Origin: Sporosarcina sp. ZBG7A | GTDB lineage: Bacteria; Bacillota; Bacilli; Bacillales_A; Planococcaceae | Reading direction: 5' to 3' | DNA: 64,000 nt | Assembly (NCBI RefSeq): GCF_000813425.1 | Contig: NZ_JWIB01000010.1 | Span: forward strand, 236,001-300,000 | Shown: positions 35,927-44,853 of the stretch, one piece after another | How the letters are laid out: each line of letters begins with the position of its first letter | Position numbering within the stretch: the first letter of the stretch is position 1 | Notes under the pieces: model-generated | Told to the model about the DNA's origin: nothing | The model's database searches: none | The model's input: the letters and a program-made list of their open reading frames with translations, nothing else | Program-made: the position numbers and the translations under genes

Positions 35927-36616
35927 TTAACTACGGCTAATTCCTTTTCGTTGCAGTCCTGTATACTCTTCGATGCACTTGTGATACCTCATCTGCGTTC
36001 TTTTCAGATTCGTAGGAAACGAACCATGAAGAGGGTGAGGAAGTCGCTCTGCGATCGGGTAGTCCAGTTGGCCGTCTTTTACCAGTTGACGGAGAGTTCG
36101 TCCCACTTCTTCACTGAGAGGGACAATGAAAGAAGGCTGTACAATTTTCATCTCTTCCACAAAAGACTCGATAAAATGATGTCGAACGTTACGAGGTAGA
36201 ATATAGTAATTCAAATTTCTTCCGTCACGCTGGAAACCATACCAGGAAAGATTAGTACAATATACAGCATCTTGAAACTCACCTTCTCCATATTCCTCAA
36301 TGATGGACAGCATGAATTGGGCGGTTCTCTCCTTTTCCTCTCGGTCATGTCCAGGCAGCAGCCGACTAATACCGTGGAAGTCGATGAATGGCACTCCCGT
36401 TTTCCCCGCGCCGTATTTACCGGGGTTAATTCCACAAAAGACGATACGATGGCCTGGCTTGGAGTAAAACTTTTTGTAATAAGAGCGGACAAGCTCCGCC
36501 TGTTCTGTAAACCCAGGTAATATAGAAATGCGCTCTCGTTCTAACTCCCGTAGCACATCCCCTTCTTCAAGCAGGCGGTCCATAAAAGATAGATGCAAAT
36601 CGATAATTTTGTCCAT
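35927..36616 (-). CDS. Uracil-DNA glycosylase superfamily protein (SMUG2-like)
   Basis: A 229-residue protein of the UDG superfamily. The active-site water-activating motif is GINPGKYGAGKTGVPF (about residues 63-78), and the minor-groove intercalation region reads RLPHPLHGSFP. These match SMUG-type enzymes, in which GINPG/GMNPG and HPSPR-like motifs occupy these positions; the HPSP histidine-proline pair is retained as PHP. It would remove uracil or oxidised pyrimidines from DNA. ATG 36616 follows GGGAGGGTAAC. It is a single gene. A 19-codon remnant of a close relative lies at 62630-62686. Confidence 0.78.
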   Translation of the reverse strand: MDKIIDLHLSFMDRLLEEGDVLRELERERISILPGFTEQAELVRSYYKKFYSKPGHRIVFCGINPGKYGAGKTGVPFIDFHGISRLLPGHDREEKERTAQFMLSIIEEYGEGEFQDAVYCTNLSWYGFQRDGRNLNYYILPRNVRHHFIESFVEEMKIVQPSFIVPLSEEVGRTLRQLVKDGQLDYPIAERLPHPLHGSFPTNLKRTQMRYHKCIEEYTGLQRKGISRS

Positions 36617-37099
36617 TAGTTACCCTCCCTTCTTTCCCAACCAAAATACATCTTCATACCGCTGCTCGCTATCATCTGAATCCTCATGCTATATTTTCTA
36701 TTTTTTAATAGTATCAGATGCCAATCTAAAATGGTATATTATTCAAACTATTACACGTTGTCCAACTTTCTCAGGCGGGATTGTTAAAATGATCTATGAA
36801 AGCACTGGCCTGAGTCTCCCACAACTCATGCAAATTTCTTTGAATTTTTTCCGTATGATACTGCATTCAGGTGTCCGCTATCCAAGAAAGATTAGAGAGC
36901 TTCTCAATTCAACTCATATTACTATTCACATAATTGCACCTAAATTGCATAGTACACGAGAAGCTGTTTTACAGCATAGGACTCCCTTTTTCTCCACACA
37001 ACAAAAACTCTCCCACCACCATTATCCAGCTTTCACTTATCAACAAAAAATAGTCAGAATAGCGCTTTATTTACTTGGTAAATCCTTCACTTAAGTAGA
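36617..37099. other. Intergenic region without recognised gene
   Basis: About 480 bases between two minus-strand genes. A plus-strand open frame crosses it but is rich in Ser/His/Ile, begins inside the glycosylase gene and lacks a ribosome site, so I treat it as non-coding. No palindromic repeat copy is visible. Confidence 0.5.
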
Positions 37100-38632
37100 T
37101 TAAAGCCGTTCCCACTCCTTCTGCACGTCTGCTTCTAACGCGAGCAGGTCTGTCCCTTTTTCTTTATAGAGTGCACGGATTTCGAGCAATGAAATTAGTC
37201 CGAAACGCGACCAGGCAGCGAGGTTGATGTGCAAACCGAAGAGAAGGGCGTTGCCTGATGAGCGAATTGCAGCATCTGCAGCATCAACGATACAGAGTGT
37301 TCCGTGGCCGACTGATAGCATGCGGCGGAGTTCCGGTTTCGACCCAATGGGCAGCGAGTCTTTCCAAGTTCTTTTATGATACAGCTTACTCTTGAGCGAC
37401 CAGGCAAGCCGTATGGCCAGTTCGTTAAAGGCCACGGGGATAGCCATCGTCGCACCAAATCGAGCATCATATCCTGCCTCGAAAATCGCGGTTGAAAATT
37501 CAGCGAACGTTTTCTTTTTCCCATTTACCGTAATGGCTCCGAAATCGCACAACTGGAAAAGTGAAAAGAATGGAATGGGGATACCCGATCCGCGCCGGCC
37601 GTCTTCATGCCCTCTGGTTCCACTCGATCCAGCAGCATCGGACAGCAGGTGTCCCAGCCAATTTGAAAAACCGGCAAACAGTTTCCCCAAAAAACTACCA
37701 CCTTTCAGTTCGAATTTTTCTGTGCCTTCAACTGGCTCTATCCTCATGATTCTTCCTTCCGCTATAAAGCTCGCTTTTCCGGTAAATTGGTCGAGGATAG
37801 AAAAAAACAGACCGACCAAATCGGGTGAATGACCGAGTGACTTCAAATGATGATCACTCGGTCGCATATTTAGATCCAGTCCGCCTGTTTTCAGGTCGCT
37901 TGCATACCGCGCATCATAGTTCACCTTGAAACGGCGCTCCAAGTATCCAATAGCCCCCGCTATAGTATCCGGTTCTTTACGCAGATTAGCCCCGTTCTTC
38001 TTATCCGAATGCCATACATATTGGCTAAACTTTTTAACCAGCGTATCTGTCTGCGCATCAGTCCAGCCGCCTAGCTTACTTGTAGCTGGCATGCCGACAA
38101 AGAAGCTGTCGATCAACCCAGCAGCTGCACCGCAGCAAGCGGCAATCGCGTAATCATATTTATCGCACTTCGGAACAGCCATCTTATAATCTTCCTGGAT
38201 TGTCCGCTTGAGTTCCGCTTGTTCCCGATCCGTCATCAGCTGTCGGAAGGGATCTGCTTGTAATACAACGTCATGGCGTTGAATATAGGCGTCCGTTGCA
38301 GCCAGGTATGCTTCCCAAGAATCGACATCGTTCAGATCAATTGTATCGATACGCTCCGTATCTCCCTCAGGCAGCTTTTCGAATTCCAACGATGCTGGTT
38401 GAAAGGCGTTCATTTCAGCGTCCAGCTGTCCATTAAACGTGAACCGCTCTGCCATGGCCAAGAGTTCATCCAACGACTGGCTGTGCGCATCGTTCAAGGA
38501 ACTGAGCTGTTGGATGTCCGCTTGTGCCCGGTCGATCACCCGATTGGCATTTGTCAGCATATGCTGCTGCGCCACCAATATTTTTCCGCTGTCTCTCATC
38601 GTCTTCTGTGAGAGTTTGTCGGACGCCTTCAT
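37100..38632 (-). CDS. Uncharacterised protein, second gene of an overlapping pair
   Basis: A 510-residue protein that I do not recognise. The first 100 residues are helical and heptad-rich (QADIQQLSSLNDAHSQSLDE). A hydrophobic stretch AIAACCGAAAGLIDSFFVG follows near residues 162-180. The middle holds a glycine/serine/arginine-rich loop DAAGSSGTRGHEDGRRGSGI next to PIPFFSLFQL, and the C-terminus is hydrophobic-helical. Its ATG overlaps the stop of the upstream gene by four bases (ATGA), so the two proteins are translationally coupled and probably interact. No catalytic motif is evident. Base composition looks richer in GC than the flanking helicase gene. A membrane-associated effector is one possibility, but no function should be assigned. 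Confidence 0.75.
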   Translation of the reverse strand: MKASDKLSQKTMRDSGKILVAQQHMLTNANRVIDRAQADIQQLSSLNDAHSQSLDELLAMAERFTFNGQLDAEMNAFQPASLEFEKLPEGDTERIDTIDLNDVDSWEAYLAATDAYIQRHDVVLQADPFRQLMTDREQAELKRTIQEDYKMAVPKCDKYDYAIAACCGAAAGLIDSFFVGMPATSKLGGWTDAQTDTLVKKFSQYVWHSDKKNGANLRKEPDTIAGAIGYLERRFKVNYDARYASDLKTGGLDLNMRPSDHHLKSLGHSPDLVGLFFSILDQFTGKASFIAEGRIMRIEPVEGTEKFELKGGSFLGKLFAGFSNWLGHLLSDAAGSSGTRGHEDGRRGSGIPIPFFSLFQLCDFGAITVNGKKKTFAEFSTAIFEAGYDARFGATMAIPVAFNELAIRLAWSLKSKLYHKRTWKDSLPIGSKPELRRMLSVGHGTLCIVDAADAAIRSSGNALLFGLHINLAAWSRFGLISLLEIRALYKEKGTDLLALEADVQKEWERL

Positions 38633-40317
38633 GTGCGGTCACCGAAAAACCCTTTGGCCTTTGTAGCTGCAGATGCGAATACAGCTTGCGTAACTTTGTT
38701 ATACTCAATTTGGTCAAACAAACTCTTCAAGTCCTCCGCCTCATTTAGTGTCAAGTCACTTCGCAGTCGGCATTCAGCCTTCGCGGATTCTAAGGCTTCC
38801 TCACTTTGTCGTCCCGGTAGCTTTTCTTCGTAGCAAGATTGAATGAAAAGACGCACTTTTTCGAGCGTCGGTTTGTTCGTCAATCCGCTCAAACGGTCGA
38901 GATCCAATTTAGCTGGCAGCATGGTGATTACTTTCTCAATCTCGTTTTCTTCTTGCTTCGCTACACTCAATTTCGCACTCCGGCTCAGCATATCCAGCAT
39001 CGCAGACAATTTTTGGATCCTCTCTGAATTCTCATTGCCTTTTTTCATCTCCACAATTAGCTGCTGGCTGATTCCATTAATATCTTCAATAAGAAATGAC
39101 AACGACTTTTGTGTATTGCGAATGATGGCCTGAAGCATATACTCCCGCTGCTTATTATTTTGGATATCACTGATGCCGCTCACTTTCTTGATCCCTTGGT
39201 AGGTACCGAGACCAACCAGGACTAAGGCTCCGATCCCTGTAAACATGCTCGAAAACCCAAAAATCCCTCCGAATCCCATGGTAGCAAGTCCTGACGTGAT
39301 ACCTGCCGCACTCAGCCCCGCAACCGATCCAGTAAAGTAGACGGCTGCCAGCGGAACACCGACACCGGCCGCTTTTGCAGCAATATCCTTCATCGATTTT
39401 GTGATTTGTGAGTCATTTTTTCGATATTTCAATATATCCTCGTCATTCTGGATCGCTGCAATCATAAGGGTAGCTTCCTCTTGCGTGATCGTGAGCGATT
39501 CGGCTAACGCTTTCATATACTCATTTTGCTCCCATAGAGTCATATCATTGCGCCGGCCGAACAGGTAGAGGGTGTCTTTAAAGAGTGATTTGCTAAGAAG
39601 ATCATAGGAACTCTCTTCCACTTCGTTCCTTAGCCTTGCTATAAGCGAATCCATCGGTTGCGCATAAGAAGGATCGATCATATACCCTCTTATGTCCAGT
39701 CGGCTGGATGAGGTGATGTCGATTCGGGCAATCAGTGACATGATGTCCATATATTCTTCAACATCTATGACGGAATCATCCAAGTACGCATAGTTGACGA
39801 CAAGCTTTATGTAATTTCCCTTCACTTGTTCGCTCATCTCAGACAGCGGGGTGGCTTGGGAGCTGTTGACAAACTCCTTCCCCTGGGCTGCCTGCTCAAG
39901 AATCCCATTCAGCAATGCGACAAAGCCTCGATAGTTAACGTTCAGCAAATGGGGGGCCATATCTATTGTTTCCCCTGACTTCAAGGTAACTTCCACGTGT
40001 TCCATGTTTTTCACCTTTCCAAAGCTCGCTGCTTTTTCAGATGTCCAGTATGCAGCTTTTTCAAGTGCCCCATATTCCAGCTTGATGGGTTTCTCAAAAG
40101 CCGCTTTTAGATATACTGCCTCTCCGAGAAACAGACACCCTTCTTTTCCGGTCGATAGAATAGAAGAATCCTTCAGAGCAATGACATGCTCCAGTTCCAC
40201 TTCCTCTGCATACGACTTCAGCGCACCATTCAGTTTCTTATCTGGAATGGAAGGAGCCGTATAGGTGGCAGCCCCCAATAACTCGATATGATCTTTAATA
40301 TATTTATGAATTGACAT
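38629..40317 (-). CDS. Uncharacterised protein with glycine-rich membrane-like segment, first gene of an overlapping pair
   Basis: A 562-residue protein that I do not recognise. The first 300 residues look soluble, including DVEEYMDIMSLIARIDI, which resembles a TerB/tellurite-resistance-like helical segment, and TITQEEATLMIAAIQND. Residues about 309-378 form a glycine-rich hydrophobic block (VAGLSAAGITSGLATMGFGG, then FTGIGALVLVGLGTYQG) able to span or insert into membrane. The C-terminal 180 residues are charged and helical. ATG 40317 follows AAGGAGG. It overlaps the 510-residue partner gene by four bases. The glycine-rich hairpin-like block is reminiscent of pore-forming or membrane-remodelling proteins, which is only an impression. 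Confidence 0.75.
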   Translation of the reverse strand: MSIHKYIKDHIELLGAATYTAPSIPDKKLNGALKSYAEEVELEHVIALKDSSILSTGKEGCLFLGEAVYLKAAFEKPIKLEYGALEKAAYWTSEKAASFGKVKNMEHVEVTLKSGETIDMAPHLLNVNYRGFVALLNGILEQAAQGKEFVNSSQATPLSEMSEQVKGNYIKLVVNYAYLDDSVIDVEEYMDIMSLIARIDITSSSRLDIRGYMIDPSYAQPMDSLIARLRNEVEESSYDLLSKSLFKDTLYLFGRRNDMTLWEQNEYMKALAESLTITQEEATLMIAAIQNDEDILKYRKNDSQITKSMKDIAAKAAGVGVPLAAVYFTGSVAGLSAAGITSGLATMGFGGIFGFSSMFTGIGALVLVGLGTYQGIKKVSGISDIQNNKQREYMLQAIIRNTQKSLSFLIEDINGISQQLIVEMKKGNENSERIQKLSAMLDMLSRSAKLSVAKQEENEIEKVITMLPAKLDLDRLSGLTNKPTLEKVRLFIQSCYEEKLPGRQSEEALESAKAECRLRSDLTLNEAEDLKSLFDQIEYNKVTQAVFASAATKAKGFFGDRT

Positions 40318-40455
40318 AGCTTCCTCCTTAGTTGGGTATATTTATTCAGTTCAGCATGGTCTATTTCACACAATTTGACTCAATGGGTTCTCGTATAATT
40401 GTATCATAGGACATTTGAATTAAATACCTATTTTTGGAAGACATCCACCTCAAGC

Positions 40456-40497
40456 GGTGCCTGGCATAATTGTGCGGTGCACCCCCAAGGCTTTTAA
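40456..40497 (+). repeat. Main palindromic repeat, right half
   Basis: ATAATTGTGCGGTGCACCCC followed by AAGGCTTTT matches the right half and T-run of the main family; the left arm is absent. Confidence 0.65.
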
Positions 40498-40700
40498 ACC
40501 GCACAGACCTTGCTAAAGTCGCAAATTCAAATTTTGTAAAAGTTCGATTCTCTTAGCAACGTTGTTGTAAAGCAATCTTAGGTGAAAACGGATTCTAATG
40601 AAACCATCCAAACTTGAAGTCCTACACGTAAAATGGCCTGAAATCGATAATATGACTAATTTTCTATTATTCGTGATCTGGTTGTTGAAATAGAACTCAA

Positions 40701-40734
40701 AAACCCTCTCAACGTTGCATTGAGGAGGGTTTGT
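40701..40734. terminator. Terminator-like hairpin
   Basis: AAACCCTCTCAACG pairs with TTGAGGAGGGTTT (one bulge) and is followed by GTTTTCG. No complete gene ends nearby, so it may be the remains of a lost transcription unit. Confidence 0.55.
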
Positions 40735-40878
40735 TTTCGTTTCCCAGTTTTCCACATATTCCTGAAAAACAAAATATATTATAGGAATAGCCATCTTGCG
40801 TCGAACTCAGCTAGATGGCCACTTAATTGTAAATTGCAGTGCTTTCTTATATGAAAAGTTTCTCCCAACATGCTGTAT

Positions 40879-40937
40879 AGCTGAATGACTATCCAATTGC
40901 CAGACTAGAGTCTGAATTGTGCGGGCAGAGCTTTAAA
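40879..40937 (+). repeat. Main palindromic repeat, partial copy
   Basis: CCAATTGCCAGACTAGAGTC then TGAATTGTGCGGGCAGAGC follow the right-half consensus, with the GTGCACAG arm deleted to GGCAG. Confidence 0.65.
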
Positions 40938-40943
40938 AAGGGA

Positions 40944-40985
40944 TTGTTTAAACAAACACAAAAGTTTCTTGCGCAGGTGCCTTTT
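40944..40985 (+). repeat. Second-family palindromic repeat, partial copy
   Basis: TTGTTTAAACAAACACAAAA then GTTTCTTGCGCAGGTGCCTTTT correspond to the right two-thirds of the second family as seen at 24736 and 63144. Confidence 0.6.
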
Positions 40986-41076
40986 AAATAGTCAGATTAG
41001 CTTACAAATCAAGTGGTGCACTGCAGCCATTTCATTTTGGAATTGTTCATTGGTTGATCGCTCAGCTTGGGATTTT

Positions 41077-43416
41077 TTATTTCATTTTTAAGAGAAGGTC
41101 TTTCAAGAAGGTATAACGTTTTTTAGGTTTTCTCTCTAGAGCGATTAAGAAGGTTTCTAACTCACCGACAATCGTCAACTCATTTTTGGCACGGGTAATT
41201 GCAGTATATAGTAGATTTCTATTCATAAAATGTAGATGAGACCTGGATATTGGTAAGATTATGCTAGGAAATTCAGAACCTTGTGCTTTGTGAACTGAAA
41301 AGCAGTATGCAAGTGAGAGTTCCTGTAATTCCTGTTGATAATAAGCAATTTCCCTTCCATCAAAACTAACTATAATCTTTGGCGGATCCTCCACGACTTC
41401 CTCAATTCCTGTTATTTCATTCATTTCAATCACTTCAGTGATTGGGATAACTTTTATCACAACTCCTATATCGCCATTCAATACATATTTTTCTTTGTTG
41501 TTTTTTAATTGCATAACCCTGTCGTGTAGATGAAATTTATAAAACTGATTTGTAAAACCAGTTGGAACGTGTGGATTTGCAGAAGGGAGTTTGCCTTCAT
41601 AGAGTAAATTTTGTACATAAGTGTTGATGAAAATAATTCCTTGCTCACCGTTATGGATAGGTGCAATTATTTGTATGTCATCGAAAGAAACTTGTCGATC
41701 CAGTGCTGAAAGAATTTCAGTCTCTATTGTTTTGGTAATAGAGTCCCTTTTCACTGACAATAAGTTTACGTCACCACTCGGTGTCAGCAGTTTTTCTGAG
41801 ATGTCGCCTGTCCGTATAGAAGCTGCTAATTCATTAATAGTAGACTCTTCATGTTGGCGAAATACAGTTTTCAACTCAACTGCAGTGAAAGATTCGGTTT
41901 CAATAATATCGACAAAAACGTTTCCTGCTTTAATAGGGGGGAGTTGTTCTTTGTCGCCAACTAAGATTAGTCTGTCCCCTTTATGTAGATGCTCGAGTAA
42001 TTGACTCATCATAGAGATGTCCATCATCGACATTTCATCAATAATGAACAAACGACCCTCAGTAAACTTGCTCTGTCCTTTTCGAGTCATTAGAAAATGG
42101 TGGATGGTTTGTGCCTGAACTTGTGTCAATTCAGTCATGCGTTTGGCAGCACGTCCGGTGGGCGCTAATAGTATCACTTTTTCTTGAAATTGAGTGAAGT
42201 GATCCAAGCATTCTAATTCTTTGTATAGCCTAAGTATTAGTTTGAGGATTGTACTTTTTCCTGTGCCTGGTCCACCTGTAATAATAACGACATGATCAAT
42301 CACTGAAGCTAGTACTGCTAATTGCTGTTCTTCTGATGGTATAAATGGTAGATCGGCTAATAAGACATCAAAAAGATTGAATAGCCTTGTCATATCCTCG
42401 GGCTTAAGAGGCTCTCTAATAGAATTTATGTTGGATATTTTTTTTGCTATTGCAAATTCATAATTATAATACTTTGATAAATAAATATTATTCCCTGTTT
42501 GATATACTTGTCCGATGTCTGTTGTGAAGTCAAGTAATTCGGTTACATTGTTTGATACCAGCTCTTCTAAATTATTTTCAATTAGCTCTGAAGGATATCG
42601 AAGATGGTCTTGGTCGAATAAAATTTTAGAAGCTTTTTGCATTACATATCCTTTGTGTGCATACGTACTTCCTTCTTCCTCGTAAATCTGATGAAGTGTA
42701 TGCTCGATAGCCCCTTTAATCCGACGGCCATCTTCACCCCTAATATCAATGTGATCTGCGATTTCATCTGCTTTTTTGAACCCTATACCGCGGACCGCAT
42801 TGGCAAGACAATATGGATTCTCTGTAATTTTTTGAACAGAAGCGTCCCCGTACATTCGGAATATACGTTTCGCCAAGTTTATGGTAATGTTCCACTCGTG
42901 AAGTTTAGTAATGATATCTTGCATACCTAAATTTTCTACAATAACCTCTTGTATTGATTCAATAGTTTTCTCTGGAATACCTTTAATATCTCGAAGGATT
43001 TCGGGTGTATTGACAATTTTTATTAAGCAGTCTTCACCGAAAGTATCGACAATTTTTATTGCGCGTTTCTTCTTAATTCCATGAAATAATCCAGATCCTA
43101 AAAAATCTACGACATGAGCTTTATCTATTGGAATGTCACGAATATATGTATCACATTTGAAAGATTTTCCATATTTCTCCGTTTCCTCTAATTGACCAAA
43201 AAATTTATAGACAAAACTGTTCTTTACAGGAGGGTCTGAATGAAGGATCACACGTATGAATTCTGAATCTATGTTAAAGTTTGTCTGGTGAATATGTATC
43301 TCACATATACAATAAGGAGACAATGGATTATTAAAATTCGAATAAACCATGTTTACTACAGTTCCAGATACAAATTCGATAGGTATTTTCTTCTCTAGGT
43401 TTATAATAACCACCAT
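41077..43416 (-). CDS. RecD2-like SF1B DNA helicase
   Basis: A 779-residue helicase with RecD/TraA-type motifs in order: Walker A GGPGTGKS (about residue 384), motif II IIDEMSMMD, motif III GDKEQLPPIKAG, VFRQHEES, the UvrD/RecD C-terminal motif FSVHKAQGSEFP and the final arginine motif LLYTAITRAKNELT. An N-terminal region with helix-hairpin-helix-like segments (NPYCLANAVRGIGFKKADEI) matches RecD2 enzymes that act without RecBC. It unwinds DNA 5' to 3' in repair or replication restart. It is AT-rich, stands alone and is bordered on both sides by repeat-filled DNA, so it may be an accessory paralogue. The start is uncertain: AGAGG directly abuts ATG 43416. Confidence 0.87.
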   Translation of the reverse strand: MVVIINLEKKIPIEFVSGTVVNMVYSNFNNPLSPYCICEIHIHQTNFNIDSEFIRVILHSDPPVKNSFVYKFFGQLEETEKYGKSFKCDTYIRDIPIDKAHVVDFLGSGLFHGIKKKRAIKIVDTFGEDCLIKIVNTPEILRDIKGIPEKTIESIQEVIVENLGMQDIITKLHEWNITINLAKRIFRMYGDASVQKITENPYCLANAVRGIGFKKADEIADHIDIRGEDGRRIKGAIEHTLHQIYEEEGSTYAHKGYVMQKASKILFDQDHLRYPSELIENNLEELVSNNVTELLDFTTDIGQVYQTGNNIYLSKYYNYEFAIAKKISNINSIREPLKPEDMTRLFNLFDVLLADLPFIPSEEQQLAVLASVIDHVVIITGGPGTGKSTILKLILRLYKELECLDHFTQFQEKVILLAPTGRAAKRMTELTQVQAQTIHHFLMTRKGQSKFTEGRLFIIDEMSMMDISMMSQLLEHLHKGDRLILVGDKEQLPPIKAGNVFVDIIETESFTAVELKTVFRQHEESTINELAASIRTGDISEKLLTPSGDVNLLSVKRDSITKTIETEILSALDRQVSFDDIQIIAPIHNGEQGIIFINTYVQNLLYEGKLPSANPHVPTGFTNQFYKFHLHDRVMQLKNNKEKYVLNGDIGVVIKVIPITEVIEMNEITGIEEVVEDPPKIIVSFDGREIAYYQQELQELSLAYCFSVHKAQGSEFPSIILPISRSHLHFMNRNLLYTAITRAKNELTIVGELETFLIALERKPKKRYTFLKDLLLKMK

Positions 43417-43525
43417 CCTCTAGTAATATTGGAGGGTTAAAAGTTTGCTTTGCTGTGTCTAAAACAATTGATTATAGTTATTATAGCAAAAAGGCGATTT
43501 CGTAATTAGATTAAATAATTGGATT

Positions 43526-43592
43526 TCCTGTATACGACACAACTCTAGAATGATTCAACATAGTGTCTGTATTGTGCGGTACAAGCCTTTTC
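43526..43592 (+). repeat. Main palindromic repeat, near full-length
   Basis: CCTGTATACGACACAACTCT is the left arm and GTGTCTGTATTGTGCGGTAC the right; AAGCCTTTT follows. Outer pairing is reduced by mutation (GTATAC/GGTACA). Confidence 0.75.
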
Positions 43593-43699
43593 AAGCATCC
43601 AGCTCAGCAAGATGGTCACTTAATTGTAAATTGTAGTGCTTTCATATATGAAATAATAATGTTTCCCAGCATGCTATATTACTGACAAACTGCTGTTCA

Positions 43700-43782
43700 G
43701 GAATGACTACTAAATTATCATACTAGTATTTCAATTTTACGATGCATAAGCAGACGCTTTGTGTAGTGCACAGCGTTTTTTG
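43700..43782 (+). repeat. Main palindromic repeat, degenerate copy
   Basis: GGAATGACTACTAAATTATC, then TTTCAATTTTACGATGCATA and finally GTGTAGTGCACAGCGTTTTT follow the family's order with many changes and an insertion between the last two blocks. Confidence 0.45.
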
Positions 43783-43874
43783 ACTACTTACAAACCTACA
43801 ATCCCTACCAAAACCCCCTCACTTCTTGTATAATGAATTCACAAACTATTCCCTCATCACAGGAGTGATCCTTT

Positions 43875-44795
43875 ATGCGTTTCGAACAGTTGAACCACCT
43901 GTTATTTGCTGTCCATTATGGTTCGGTGACACGAGCGGCAGAGGCGTTATTTGTTACGCAGTCCGCGTTAAGCCAGTCGATTTCGAGGTTAGAGGAGGAG
44001 TTAGGGGTTCAGTTGTTGGTTCGGACAAAAAAAGGAGTGGCAGCAACTCCCGATTCGCATTTTTTCTTGGAGAAGTCCCGCTTGGTCGTAGATGCGCTTG
44101 AGGAGATGCGGCGCGAGGCGGCTCGGTTGGATGAGAACTCGAAGATGAGAATCGGAACGGTGAAGGGATTGCATCTTAATTTCTTGATGCCTGCCTTTCT
44201 CTCATTTAAGGCAAGCTTTCCCCATCTTTCATTTGAGTATGAAGAAGCCGGCTCCATTTCCATCCGGAATTCTGTGATCAAGCAAAATATCGATATCGGG
44301 ATTGCCGTGTTGTATGCAGAAACACTTATCCCGCACGAAGAGATTTGTTTTATGCCCATAAAACGAGTCAATTTCTTTGTTTTAGTGGGCAAAGATTCAC
44401 TGCTAGCCCGCAAGCCTACCATTAGTTTCGAAGATATCTCCAATGAATCGCTTGTTGTCTACGATGGGGAATTTATGAATTGGTTTATGGAAGATCTTTT
44501 TAAGAGGAATGGCAACATGAATGTACTGATGAGAACGAATAACGTGGACACAATCAGGGAGACAATCTCTGGGGGGCATGCCATTGCTATAGAGACAGAG
44601 AATGAAATTTACAATCCTCTTGTACAGGGGGGCCAGATCATCTCGATTCCTTTTATGGATTCAGGCATTCCAGAAGCTACTCTTGGTTTAATCTATTCTG
44701 TCGGGAAGCCGGTCAATGGTGAACGAAAGCAAATTATTCAAATGTTGGAAAAGTATATATCTGAATGGAGCGCCCTGCCCTCTATCCCTCATTGA
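43875..44795 (+). CDS. LysR-family transcriptional regulator
   Basis: A 306-residue LysR-type regulator. The winged helix-turn-helix is at residues 1-60 (MRFEQLNHLLFAVHYGSVTR, then FVTQSALSQSISRLEEELG), followed by a type-2 periplasmic-binding effector domain. ATG 43875 has CAGGAGTGA upstream. It converges on the CoA-ligase operon and shares a terminator with it, so it is a natural candidate regulator of that operon, although LysR genes are usually divergent from their targets. The effector is unknown. A possible -10 is at TATAAT 43830. Confidence 0.86.
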   Translation: MRFEQLNHLLFAVHYGSVTRAAEALFVTQSALSQSISRLEEELGVQLLVRTKKGVAATPDSHFFLEKSRLVVDALEEMRREAARLDENSKMRIGTVKGLHLNFLMPAFLSFKASFPHLSFEYEEAGSISIRNSVIKQNIDIGIAVLYAETLIPHEEICFMPIKRVNFFVLVGKDSLLARKPTISFEDISNESLVVYDGEFMNWFMEDLFKRNGNMNVLMRTNNVDTIRETISGGHAIAIETENEIYNPLVQGGQIISIPFMDSGIPEATLGLIYSVGKPVNGERKQIIQMLEKYISEWSALPSIPH

Positions 44796-44800
44796 AGAAA

Positions 44801-44847
44801 GGAAGAAGCAAGGACGATGTAGCAAACGCATCGTCCTTGCTTCTTCC
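44801..44847. terminator. Strong shared terminator between convergent genes
   Basis: GGAAGAAGCAAGGACGATG and its exact complement (44829-44847) form a perfect 19-base stem with a nine-base loop, just after the LysR stop and before the permease stop. It can end both transcripts. Confidence 0.85.
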
Positions 44848-44853
44848 ATTATG

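Larger units (their letters stand above)
40318..41076. other. Repeat-rich intergenic region
   Basis: About 760 bases without a credible gene. It holds partial copies of the main palindromic repeat (40456-40497 and 40879-40937), a hairpin AACCCTC/GAGGGTTT (40701-40732) and a second-family copy (40944-40985). A minus-strand frame of 93 codons runs through the hairpin and is probably fortuitous. Confidence 0.6.
43417..43874. other. Repeat-rich intergenic region
   Basis: About 460 bases between the divergent helicase and LysR genes. It carries one nearly full copy of the main repeat (43526-43592) and one strongly degenerate copy (43700-43782). The remainder is AT-rich, with TATAAT-like sequence near 43829 (CTTGTATAATGAATT) that could be the LysR gene's -10. 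Confidence 0.6.

Noticed and set aside
36528..37094. 188-codon plus-strand open frame
   Set aside because: It begins inside the minus-strand glycosylase gene, has no ribosome site and low-complexity Ser/His-rich content, so I treat it as a chance frame.
40513..40794. 93-codon minus-strand open frame
   Set aside because: It reads through the hairpin at 40701-40732, has no ribosome site and lies in a region of repeat fragments.
43826..44101. 91-codon plus-strand frame overlapping the LysR gene start
   Set aside because: It is an alternative frame of the LysR coding sequence, whose own ATG has a good ribosome site and whose helix-turn-helix is intact.
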